From NCBI GenBank assembly GCA_022709365.1, contig JAKLIY010000017.1, forward strand, positions 1 through 64,000: a stretch of DNA of 64,000 bases, read 5' to 3'. How positions within the stretch are numbered: the stretch's first letter is position 1; every line of letters begins with the position of its first letter. The DNA is from Pseudomonadota bacterium (GTDB lineage Bacteria; Pseudomonadota; Gammaproteobacteria; Competibacterales; Competibacteraceae). The translations under genes and the position numbers were made by a program. The notes beneath the pieces were generated by a model, which was not told the origin of the DNA, made no database searches, and saw only the letters and a program-made list of their open reading frames with translations. Positions 25,047 through 34,097 of the stretch are shown in pieces.

Positions 25047-27223
25047 ATGTCCAAAAAGACCGTGGCGGATGACAGGAAACGGACTTTCAACCAGCCTGCG
25101 CCAGAGGTGAAAGAAGCGGGGGAAGTCAGCAGGTCAGTCACTGCCGTCCAAGCGCCGACCCCCCCCCCCCATCGCTGGCGCATGCCGTTGTTCAAGCGCC
25201 TGTCCCGGTCGAGGCAGCCGTCAAGGCTGCGGCGGATGGTCGCAAGCGCATCATCATCGAGGGCGTCAGCCCGGAAGTGGATGGCGGACGTTTCCCCATC
25301 AAGCGCACCGTGGGCGAAGTCGTCGTGGTCGAAGCGGATGCCTTTACCGATGGCCACGATGCACTGTGCTGCGTCCTGCAATACCGTAAAGCGGGCGAAA
25401 CCGCCTGGCAGGAAGCGCCGATGCTCGCCTTGGTGAATGACCGCTGGCGCGGCGAGTTCACAGTGGCGGAGTTGGGCCGCTATGAATACACCGTTCTCGC
25501 CTGGGTGGATCATTTCAAATCCTGGCGGCACGATCTGGGCCGCTGGGTGCAGGCTGAGGATATCACTCTGTCGTTGCGAATCGGCGCAGAACTGGTCGGC
25601 AAGGTCGGTCAGCGGGTGGCCGGTATGGAGGGCCATTGGCTCACCGAGCGTGCGGCGGAATTGGTCGGTTCTCAGAACCTGGAACAGCGCCGCCTGTTGG
25701 GCTTGGATGAGGAACTGGCGCAGCGGATGTTCCGCCACGCCGACCGGACACTGGCGCTGAGCTACGGCAAGGAACTGGGTGTGGTGGCGGAAGACGTGCG
25801 CGCCCGTTTCAGCACCTGGTATGAAATGTTTCCGCGTTCGTGCAGCCCGGTGCCTGGCAAGCACGGCACCTTCAAAGACTGTGAATCCTGGTTGCCGCGT
25901 TTAGCCACCATGGGTTTCGATGTCCTGTACTTCCCACCGATCCACCCGGTCGGGCGGATCAACCGCAAGGGTAAGAACAACACATTGACCCCCGGCCCTG
26001 ATGACGTCGGCAGCCCGTGGGCGATTGGCTCAGCGGAAGGCGGTCACAAGAGTATCCTGCCAGCACTGGGGACACTGGAGGATTTTCGCAGCCTGGTGCA
26101 AAAAGCCCGGGAGCACGGCATCGACATCGCCCTGGACATCGCCCTGCAATGCGCCCCGGATCATCCCTATGTGAAGGAGCATCCCGACTGGTTTCGCTGG
26201 CGACCAGACGGCACGGTGCAATATGCCGAGAATCCGCCCAAGAAATATCAGGATATCTATCCTTTTAACTTCGAAACCGCCGACTGGCGGGCGCTATGGG
26301 ACGAAATCAAGAGTATCTTCGCGTTCTGGATCGAACAGGGGGTGCGGATTTTCCGGGTGGATAATCCCCACACCAAGCCCTTTGCCATGTGGGAATGGCT
26401 GATTGGCGAAATCAAGCAGATCCGTCCGGACGCCATTTTCCTGGCCGAAGCCTTTACTCGGCCCAAGATCATGCACCGGTTGGCTAAACTCGGCTACACC
26501 CAGTCCTACACTTACTACGCTTGGCGCAACACCAAGTGGGAATTAGGCGAGTATCTGACGGAACTTTGTCAGGGACCGGGTCGCGAGTATTTCCGCCCCA
26601 ATTTCTGGCCGAACACCCCGGACATTTTGACCGAAGCCCTGCAATTTGGGGGTCGGCCCATTTTCATGTCCCGCCTGGTGATGGCGGCGACGATGACCGC
26701 TAATTACGGCATTTATGGGCCGGCTTATGAAATGATGGAGCATGTCGCGGTCAAGCATGGCAGCGAGGAGTATCTGGATTCGGAGAAATACCAGTTGCGC
26801 CAGCGCGGCTTCCAGGATCTGGACGGACCGGACAGCCTGCGTGAATTTATTACCTTGGTGAACCGCATTCGCCAGCGGAATCCGGCGCTGCAATCCGACT
26901 GGGGCTTGCAAATTCACTTGGTCGACAACGAACAGATCCTTTGCTATAGCAAAGCGACGGCTAATCATTCCAACGTGATTCTGGTGGTGGTGAACCTGGA
27001 TCCGAATTACACCCAAGCCGGCTGGACAAACCTGAAGCTGGAGGCCTTGGGCGTGGAACTCTCCCAGCCCTTCCAGGTGCATGACTTGTTGACCGGCGCT
27101 CACTACATTTGGAACGGGCCGCGCAATTATGTCGAGCTGAACCCGCACCGAATGCCGGTGCATGTATTCCGTGTACTCAGCGGCCTGCATACGGAACGCG
27201 ATTTTGTGACCTTTGACGGTTGA
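25047..27223 (+). CDS. glgE: Alpha-1,4-glucan:maltose-1-phosphate maltosyltransferase, frame broken at a 12-C tract
   Basis: GlgE (GH13_3) extends alpha-glucan with maltose-1-phosphate. Seen are GGRFPIKRTVGE of the N-terminal domain, the nucleophile in IFRVDNPHTKPF, and LAEAFTRPKIMHRL. The long frame has no in-frame start before GTG 25277, which would remove the conserved IIIEGVSPEVDGG. ATG 25047, with GAGGA upstream, opens a 41-codon leader (MSKKTVADDRKRTF) in another frame; the two meet at twelve C (25159-25170). With 13 or 10 C they join into about 725 residues. It is the first gene of a glucan operon with treS-mak 10 bases on. Confidence 0.9.
25159..25170 (+). repeat. Poly-C tract (12 C) in the 5' coding part of glgE
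   Basis: Twelve consecutive C lie inside a proline-rich linker (QAPTPPP) near codon 38 of glgE. The present length puts the leader and the enzyme out of frame; one more C or two fewer would restore it. The position near the N-terminus and the length are those expected of a slipped-strand contingency tract, but base-calling errors are also most likely at such a run. Confidence 0.85.
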
Positions 27224-27233
27224 GGAGACCCGC

Positions 27234-30200
27234 ATGGCGCGTAACCCGAAGACCTGGACCGGTGTAGACGATCCCTGGTGGTACAAGGACGCCATCATCT
27301 ACCAACTCCACGTCAAGGCCTTTGGCGACAGCAGCCAGGATGGCATCGGCGACTTCCGGGGGTTGATCGAGCGACTGGATTATCTCCAGGAGCTGGGGGT
27401 CGATACCCTGTGGCTGATGCCCTTCTACCCTTCGCCGCTGCGGGACGACGGTTACGACATTGCCGACTATTGCAACATCCATCCGCTGTACGGGAATCTG
27501 GCGGACTTCAAGGCATTTGTCCGCGAGGCCCATCGTCGGGGACTCAAGGTCATCACCGAGTTGGTGATCAACCATACTTCCGACCAGCATCCGTGGTTCC
27601 AGGCCGCGCGCCGCGCCCCGCCGGGTTCGCCCGAACGGGCCTTCTATCTCTGGAACGACGATGACCAGAAGTTTCCCGAGACCCGGATCATATTCACCGA
27701 CACCGAGATTTCCAACTGGGCCTGGGATCCGCTGGCCCAGCAGTACTATTGGCACCGATTCTTCTCCCACCAGCCGGATTTGAATCACAATAACCCGGCG
27801 GTGGTAAAAGCGGTCACCAAAGTCATGCGGTTCTGGCTGGATCTGGGAGTGGACGGGTTGCGGCTGGACGCCATTCCCTATCTCTGCGTCCGGGAAGGCA
27901 GCTTGAACGAGAACCTGCCGGAAACGCACGCGGTCATCAAGCAGATGCGGGCGGTGGTGGACCAGCATTACCGCAGTCGCCTGTTTCTGGCCGAGGCCAA
28001 TCAGTGGCCGGAGGATGTGCGCGACTATTTTGGCGACGGCGATGAATGCCACATGGCCTATCACTTCCCGTTGATGCCGCGCATGTACATGGCCATTGCG
28101 CAGGAAGATCGCCATCCCATCGTCGAAATCCTTGAGCAGACGCCGGACATTCCCGATCCCTGCCAGTGGGCGGTTTTTCTGCGCAACCATGACGAACTGA
28201 CCTTGGAGATGGTTACTGATCAGGAGCGGGACTATATGTACCGCACCTACGCCGCCGATCCGCGTATGCGGGTCAATGTCGGCATCCGTCGGCGGCTGGC
28301 CCCGCTGATGGATAACGATTCCACCAAGATCAAGCTGATGAACAGCCTGCTGCTGTCGATGCCGGGCACGCCGATCATCTACTACGGCGATGAAATCGGC
28401 ATGGGCGACAATATCTATCTCGGCGACCGCAACGGCGTGCGCACCCCGATGCAGTGGAGTCCCGACCGCAACGCCGGCTTCTCCAAGGCGGATCCCCAAC
28501 GCCTGTACCTGCCGCCGATCATGGACCCGATCTACGGTTACGAAGCCGTCAATGTGGAAGTCCAACAGCGTGAGCCATCTTCCCTGCTGAACTGGATGAA
28601 ACGGATGATTGCGGTGCGGCGCACGTCTCAGGCGTTCGGGCGGGGTCGGCTGGAAATGGTGCGTCCCGGCAATCGCAAGATTCTGGCCTACATCCGGGTC
28701 CTTGGCGATGAAGTGGTGCTGTGCGTCGCCAACCTGTCCCGCACGGCTCAACCGGTGGAACTGAATTTGAGTTCGTACAAAGGCATGACGCCGGTGGAAA
28801 TGCTCGGCCAGATTCCGTTCCCCCGGATCGGCGAAAGGCCCTATTTGCTGACCTTGTCCCGCTATGGTTTTTACTGGTTTCGGCTGTGCCACGCGGCGCC
28901 GCCGTCCTGGCACGAGGATCGTCTGCCGGGAACCGAGTTGCGGGTCCTGGTGCTGTTCCAGGGCTGGAAGAGCTTTTTCCCCGACCAGGTCGAGGCCCGT
29001 CGGCGAGAAATGGCGGTGACGTTGCACGAGCGACTGGTGCGGCAGGTGTTGCCGGAGTTTTTACCCACCCAGCGCTGGTTTGCCGGCAAGGGCGGACGTA
29101 TCGACCGGGTGGAATTCGAGAAATACGACATTTGGGCCGAACAGACTGAGTGGGTGCTGGCGCGCATTCGAGTGTGGATGGTCGGTCGGGAAGAACCGCA
29201 GGACTACGGGTTGCCGCTGGCGCTGGCCTGGGAAGATAAGGAGGACGGTGGCGTCGAGGCGCTGCGGCCACTGTGGCCGTATTCGTTGGCCAAGGTGCGG
29301 ATGCGCGCCCGGATGGGCTTGCTGTACGATGCTTTCGCCGATGAGCGATTCGGTCAGGCCCTGGTGAAAATGATTGCCCGTTCCGCCCGGATTCCCTTGG
29401 GCAATGGCTGGCTGAAATTCTCGGCGACGCGGGCTTTTCAGGAACTGGCCGGTGAGTCGTCGGAAACATTGCCGGTCAAGCGGCTGACACTGGACAGCAG
29501 CAACACCACTTTGGCAATTGGTGATCGCTTGTTGCTCAAGGGTTATCGTCGCCTGCAACCGGGCGTTAACCCGGAACTGGAAATGGGCCGCTTCCTCACC
29601 GAAGTCGCGGCTTTTCCCCATGCCGCGCCGCTGGCCGGGGCAGTGGAATATGAGGATGAAGAGGATGGGACGGTCATCGCGCTGGCGTTGCTGCAAGGTT
29701 TTGTCGCCAATCAGGGCGATGCCTGGAGCTATACCCTGGATTACCTCAAGCGGTTCCTTGATGACTGCCTGCAATCGGCTGAATCGACGGAACCCGGCGA
29801 GAACGTGCATGGCGTCTATTTGCTGTTCGCTGCAACCCTGGGTCGGCGCACCGGAGAGTTGCATCGGGCGCTGGCGCAAACCACCGGCCATCCGGCGTTC
29901 GATCCGGAACCGATCACCGTTGCCGACATGACCGGCTGGCTGGACCAGATTCGGGGTGAAGTGGAGACAACTTTCGCCCGGTTGCGGCTGGCGCTGAGCC
30001 GATTGCCCGAATCCGTGCAGGCGTTGGCTGAACAGGTGCTGGCCTCCCGCATCGGCTTGCCCCGGGCGGGACGCTACGCCTCGCTGGCCGAACAGGTGCT
30101 GGAAGTCCGTGGCGCGGCGGCGGCGCGGACAGCGCAAGTCGAAGCGCTCACCCCCCAGGCCATGAAAACCCGTTACCATGGCGATTACCATCTCGGCCAA

Positions 30201-30635
30201 GTGTTGGTCGCTCAGGACGATGTGATCATCATCGACTTTGAGGGCGAGCCGGCGCGGTCTCTGGAGGAGCGACGCGGTAAACATTCACCGTTACGGGATG
30301 TTGTGGGCATGTTGCGCTCGTTTAACTATGCAGCTCATGCCGCCTTGCGACAAGTCACGGCTGATGGTGCCCGAACGATCCTCGTCGCTCAGATCAACAG
30401 TTGGGAGCAGCAGACGCGCACCGCCTTTTTGGCAGCTTATGCCGAAGCGGTGGAGGGCAGTCCGGGCTATCCGGCCGATCCTGATCAAGTCCGGGTGTTG
30501 CTGGAATTGTTTGCCTTGGAGAAGGCGTGCTACGAACTCCGTTATGAACTGGACAATCGTCCTGACTGGGTGGAAATCCCACTGGGAGGGTTGTGTGAAT
30601 TACTCTCACTCGAAAAGAAGGATGCACCGCGATGA
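27234..30635 (+). CDS. treS: Trehalose synthase / maltokinase fusion
   Basis: A 1133-residue fusion. Residues 1-550 are a GH13 TreS that isomerises trehalose and maltose: DGLRLDAIPYL (nucleophile), LAEANQWPEDV (acid/base) and NHDELTLEM. From about 590 is a maltokinase (Mak/Pep2) domain starting LPEFLPTQRWFAGKG, with TRYHGDYHLGQVLV and the metal-binding DFEGEP. The two make maltose-1-phosphate for GlgE. Start ATG 27234 follows GAGGAG. The stop overlaps the glgC start by 4 bases. Such fusions are common in proteobacterial glgE clusters. Confidence 0.95.
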   Translation: MARNPKTWTGVDDPWWYKDAIIYQLHVKAFGDSSQDGIGDFRGLIERLDYLQELGVDTLWLMPFYPSPLRDDGYDIADYCNIHPLYGNLADFKAFVREAHRRGLKVITELVINHTSDQHPWFQAARRAPPGSPERAFYLWNDDDQKFPETRIIFTDTEISNWAWDPLAQQYYWHRFFSHQPDLNHNNPAVVKAVTKVMRFWLDLGVDGLRLDAIPYLCVREGSLNENLPETHAVIKQMRAVVDQHYRSRLFLAEANQWPEDVRDYFGDGDECHMAYHFPLMPRMYMAIAQEDRHPIVEILEQTPDIPDPCQWAVFLRNHDELTLEMVTDQERDYMYRTYAADPRMRVNVGIRRRLAPLMDNDSTKIKLMNSLLLSMPGTPIIYYGDEIGMGDNIYLGDRNGVRTPMQWSPDRNAGFSKADPQRLYLPPIMDPIYGYEAVNVEVQQREPSSLLNWMKRMIAVRRTSQAFGRGRLEMVRPGNRKILAYIRVLGDEVVLCVANLSRTAQPVELNLSSYKGMTPVEMLGQIPFPRIGERPYLLTLSRYGFYWFRLCHAAPPSWHEDRLPGTELRVLVLFQGWKSFFPDQVEARRREMAVTLHERLVRQVLPEFLPTQRWFAGKGGRIDRVEFEKYDIWAEQTEWVLARIRVWMVGREEPQDYGLPLALAWEDKEDGGVEALRPLWPYSLAKVRMRARMGLLYDAFADERFGQALVKMIARSARIPLGNGWLKFSATRAFQELAGESSETLPVKRLTLDSSNTTLAIGDRLLLKGYRRLQPGVNPELEMGRFLTEVAAFPHAAPLAGAVEYEDEEDGTVIALALLQGFVANQGDAWSYTLDYLKRFLDDCLQSAESTEPGENVHGVYLLFAATLGRRTGELHRALAQTTGHPAFDPEPITVADMTGWLDQIRGEVETTFARLRLALSRLPESVQALAEQVLASRIGLPRAGRYASLAEQVLEVRGAAAARTAQVEALTPQAMKTRYHGDYHLGQVLVAQDDVIIIDFEGEPARSLEERRGKHSPLRDVVGMLRSFNYAAHAALRQVTADGARTILVAQINSWEQQTRTAFLAAYAEAVEGSPGYPADPDQVRVLLELFALEKACYELRYELDNRPDWVEIPLGGLCELLSLEKKDAPR

Positions 30636-31864
30636 AACAACCAAAAATCCTGGCGTTTGTGATGGCCGGCGGCGAGGGTTCCCGCCTGAGTCCGCTGACC
30701 TCTGATAACTCCAAACCGTCGCTACCGTTCGGCAGCCGTTACCGGATCGTGGACTTTGTGTTGAGCAACCTGCTCAATTCGGGGATTCAGTCGATCTATT
30801 TGCTGGTGCAGTACAAATCCCAGTCGCTGATCGAACATGTCCGCAAGGCATGGGTCGTATCGCCGATGCGCAATGAAGAGTTCGTTACCGTGGTGCCGCC
30901 GCAGATGATGCGCGGCGGCGACTGGTTCCAAGGCACCGCCGATGCCGTGTACCAGAACATCAACCTGATCAAGCTGCACAATCCTGATCTGGTGCTGGTG
31001 TTTGGCGCGGATCACATCTATCGGATGGATCTCCAGCAAATGGTGGATTTCCACTATGAGCGGGCTTCGGAAGTGACCGTCGCCGCCTTGCCGGTGCCAC
31101 TGGCCGACGCCAGCGCCTTTGGGGTCATCGCCGCTGACCATGCCGGGCGGGTGAGTGAATTCCAGGAAAAACCCGCCAATCCCGCGCCGATGCCCTCCGA
31201 TCCGACCCGCGCCTATGCATCAATGGGCAATTATCTGTTTGACAGCAAAATTCTGGTTCAGGCGCTCCAGGAAGCTAACGCCCGGGGCGAGCATGACTTC
31301 GGACAGCATGTGCTGCCGAAGCTGAAAGAAACGCACCGGTTATTTGCCTATGACTTCGCCACCAATAAGGTGCCGGGCGTGAAAACCTATGAAGAACTGG
31401 GTTACTGGCGCGATGTCGGGACGCTGGACGCCTATTTCGAGGCCCATCAGGACCTGCTGGGAATAGCGCCGCGTTTTGATGTGTTCAACCCGCAATGGCG
31501 GATCTTTTCCAGTAATTACCAGGGTCCCGTGGCTCGCCTGATCAAGGCTGATGTGGAGAACAGTGTGGTCGCCGCCGGTTCGCTGGTGCAGCAGGCCAAA
31601 ATCAGCAACTCGATCATTCGCCGCGAAGTGATCATCGAAGAGGATGTGGTGATCGAGGATTGCGTCATTCAGGACTATGTCTGGATCAAACGCGGCGCAC
31701 GACTGCGGCGGGCTATTATCGGGCAGTACAACGTGATCGAGGCCGGCAGCCGCATCGGCCATGATCCTGAAGTTGATCGGCAGCGCTACAGCGTGACCGC
31801 CGGCGGGATCACCGTCGTGGGGCCGGGCGAAGTGACGAACGCCATGCGGTCATTTAGCGAGTGA
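30632..31864 (+). CDS. glgC: Glucose-1-phosphate adenylyltransferase
   Basis: A 410-residue ADP-glucose pyrophosphorylase: N-terminal nucleotidyltransferase domain with VMAGGEGSRLSPLTSDNSKP, FGADHIYRMD, the sugar-phosphate site EFQEKPANP, and a C-terminal left-handed beta-helix with VVIEDCVIQDYVWIKRGARL. It supplies ADP-glucose for glycogen, or for maltose-1-phosphate via GlgM in organisms that have it. Its ATG overlaps the end of treS-mak, so the genes are translationally coupled. It ends just before an inverted repeat and glgX. Confidence 0.96.
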   Translation: MKQPKILAFVMAGGEGSRLSPLTSDNSKPSLPFGSRYRIVDFVLSNLLNSGIQSIYLLVQYKSQSLIEHVRKAWVVSPMRNEEFVTVVPPQMMRGGDWFQGTADAVYQNINLIKLHNPDLVLVFGADHIYRMDLQQMVDFHYERASEVTVAALPVPLADASAFGVIAADHAGRVSEFQEKPANPAPMPSDPTRAYASMGNYLFDSKILVQALQEANARGEHDFGQHVLPKLKETHRLFAYDFATNKVPGVKTYEELGYWRDVGTLDAYFEAHQDLLGIAPRFDVFNPQWRIFSSNYQGPVARLIKADVENSVVAAGSLVQQAKISNSIIRREVIIEEDVVIEDCVIQDYVWIKRGARLRRAIIGQYNVIEAGSRIGHDPEVDRQRYSVTAGGITVVGPGEVTNAMRSFSE

Positions 31865-31869
31865 GTGTC

Positions 31870-31913
31870 GCGTCAGGCTTCAGAGCGCCGAGGCTTTGTC
31901 TGGTGCCTGACGC
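31870..31913. repeat. Inverted repeat between glgC and glgX
   Basis: Perfect 9-base arms GCGTCAGGC (31870-31878) and GCCTGACGC (31905-31913) around 26 bases, immediately after the glgC stop. No T tract follows on the plus strand. It could form an mRNA hairpin that uncouples or stabilises glgC and glgX, or be a remnant of a small repeat element. Confidence 0.55.
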
Positions 31914-31952
31914 CTGATGTCGCGGGACCTGATACTGGGTGTTGAAATCTGG

Positions 31953-34097
31953 ATGAAAAAATCCACGATGGCTGTTTGGCCCGGCCGGCCTTATCCGCTG
32001 GGCGCGACCTGGGATGGTGAAGGCGTGAATTTCGCCTTGTTTTCGGAACACGCTGAACAGGTGATGCTCTGCCTGTTCGACGCCAAGGGTCGCCATGAAA
32101 TCGAGCAGATTCCTCTATGGGAGCGCACCGGACCGATCTGGCATGGCTATTTGCCGGATGTCCGGCCCGGCTTGCTGTACGGCTATCGGGTGCAGGGTCC
32201 CTATCGACCGGAGGAAGGTCATCGCTTCAATGTTCACAAATTGCTGCTCGATCCCTACGCCAAGGCCATCGTCGGCCAGATGCAATGGAGCGACGCCCAG
32301 TTCGGCTATCGAGTGGGCGGTCGCGCCGAGGATTTGAGTTTTAACACCCGCAACAGTGCGCCGGGGATGCCCCGTTGTCAGGTGGTCGACAGCGCTTTTG
32401 TTTGGGGTGACGAGCGCTCGCCGCATCGGCCCTGGCACGATACGCTGATCTATGAACTGCATGTGCGCGGTTTCACCATGCGCCATCGCGACATCCCGCC
32501 GAACCTGCGTGGCACGTATGCCGGCTTGGCCAGCGGCCCGGCCATCGATTATCTCAAGGCGCTCGGCGTAACGGCCATCGAGTTGTTGCCGATTCAGTAT
32601 TTCGTGGATGAACGCCATTTGCTGGACCGGGGGCTGCGCAATTACTGGGGTTACAGTCCGCTCGGCTATTTTGCGCCAGACCCGCGTTATGCCGCTACGG
32701 ATCATCCAGTGGCCGAATTTAAAAGCATGGTCAAGACCCTGCATTCCGCCGGCATCGAGATCATTCTGGATGTGGTTTATAACCATACTGCGGAGGGTAA
32801 TCAATTCGGCCCCACACTGAGTTTCCGGGGTATTGACAACGCCGCCTATTACCGGCTGCCGCTCGATCATCCGCGCTACACCATGGATTTCACCGGTTGC
32901 GGCAATACATTAAACACGGCGCATCCCCGGGTATTGCAGATGGTGATGGACAGCTTGCGTTACTGGGTGCAGGAGATGCACGTTGATGGGTTCCGCTTCG
33001 ATTTGGCCGCTGCTCTAACGCGGGATATTCATGGCGTCGTTGATCAATCAGGAACGTTCATGGATGTTATTTTGCAGGACCCGGTGCTGTCCCAGGTCAA
33101 GTTGATCGCCGAGCCGTGGGATGTCGGGGAGGGTGGCTATCAGGTCGGTGCATTCCCGGTCGGCTGGAGCGAGTGGAATGGCAAGTATCGGGATGTGGTG
33201 CGCGATTACTGGCGCGGCGAAGGGGGATTAATCGGTGATATGGCCTACCGGTTAACCGGGTCGGCTGATCTGTACCAGCACAATGGCCGCCGGCCTCATG
33301 CCAGCATTAATTTTGTGACTGCGCATGACGGTTTTACGCTGTACGATCTGGTCAGTTACAACGAGCGGCATAATGAAGAAAATGGCGAGAATAACCAGGA
33401 CGGTGAATCGCATAATCGAAGCTGGAATTGCGGAGCGGAAGGTGATACCCAGGACCCGGAGATTCTCGCCCAGCGCCTGCATCAGCGCCGCAATTTTTTG
33501 ACGACCCTGTTGCTGTCTCAGGGTGTGCCGATGGTCCTGGCTGGCGATGAAGTCGGGCGGACTCAGCGCGGCAATAACAATACCTATTGCCAGGATAATG
33601 AGTTGAACTGGTTTGACTGGGATATTTCCTGGTTGCCGGAGAATCGCGAGTTGCTGGCGTTTACGCAACGACTGGTTCAGCTTCGCCAGCAGCATCCTAC
33701 TTTCCGCCGTCGCCATTTTTTCCGGGGCATTCACGGCGAGGGGGTGCGCGACATTCTCTGGTTCAATCCCGATGGCCGGGAAATCGACGATGATGAATGG
33801 ACGCATGATTACGCCCGTTGTCTGGGACTGTATCTGCCGGGCGATGGACTGGGTGACTGGGACGAGCGCGGCCATCCGCTGGAGGATGATGACTTTTTGC
33901 TGCTGTTCAATGCCCATCACGAGGAAATCCCGTTCGTTTTACCCGTGCTGCGGGAAAATCCGGTATTTGAAGTGCTGGTGGATACCGCATTGCCGCAGGG
34001 TCAGCCGACCGGCGGCAATCAGCATCCGGCTGAGGAGCCTTATCCGGTGCATGGTCGTTCTCTGGCGGTGTTGCGGCATCGGCGGCTGCATGGCTGA
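31953..34097 (+). CDS. glgX: Glycogen debranching enzyme
   Basis: GH13_11 isoamylase-type debranching enzyme of 714 residues: N-terminal CBM48 domain (GRPYPLGATWDGEGVNFALF), then the catalytic barrel with DGFRFDLAAALTRD (nucleophile), LIAEPWDVGEGGYQVG (acid/base) and VTAHDGFTLYDLVSYN. Start is uncertain: ATG 31917, 31953 or 31968 are all in frame and none has a strong ribosome-binding site; 31953 is a compromise. It removes alpha-1,6 branches trimmed by phosphorylase. The restriction-modification operon starts inside its last codons. Confidence 0.94.
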   Translation: MKKSTMAVWPGRPYPLGATWDGEGVNFALFSEHAEQVMLCLFDAKGRHEIEQIPLWERTGPIWHGYLPDVRPGLLYGYRVQGPYRPEEGHRFNVHKLLLDPYAKAIVGQMQWSDAQFGYRVGGRAEDLSFNTRNSAPGMPRCQVVDSAFVWGDERSPHRPWHDTLIYELHVRGFTMRHRDIPPNLRGTYAGLASGPAIDYLKALGVTAIELLPIQYFVDERHLLDRGLRNYWGYSPLGYFAPDPRYAATDHPVAEFKSMVKTLHSAGIEIILDVVYNHTAEGNQFGPTLSFRGIDNAAYYRLPLDHPRYTMDFTGCGNTLNTAHPRVLQMVMDSLRYWVQEMHVDGFRFDLAAALTRDIHGVVDQSGTFMDVILQDPVLSQVKLIAEPWDVGEGGYQVGAFPVGWSEWNGKYRDVVRDYWRGEGGLIGDMAYRLTGSADLYQHNGRRPHASINFVTAHDGFTLYDLVSYNERHNEENGENNQDGESHNRSWNCGAEGDTQDPEILAQRLHQRRNFLTTLLLSQGVPMVLAGDEVGRTQRGNNNTYCQDNELNWFDWDISWLPENRELLAFTQRLVQLRQQHPTFRRRHFFRGIHGEGVRDILWFNPDGREIDDDEWTHDYARCLGLYLPGDGLGDWDERGHPLEDDDFLLLFNAHHEEIPFVLPVLRENPVFEVLVDTALPQGQPTGGNQHPAEEPYPVHGRSLAVLRHRRLHG

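Noticed and set aside
27177-29027. 616-codon open frame on the minus strand
   Set aside because: Antisense to treS-mak; no recognisable motif.
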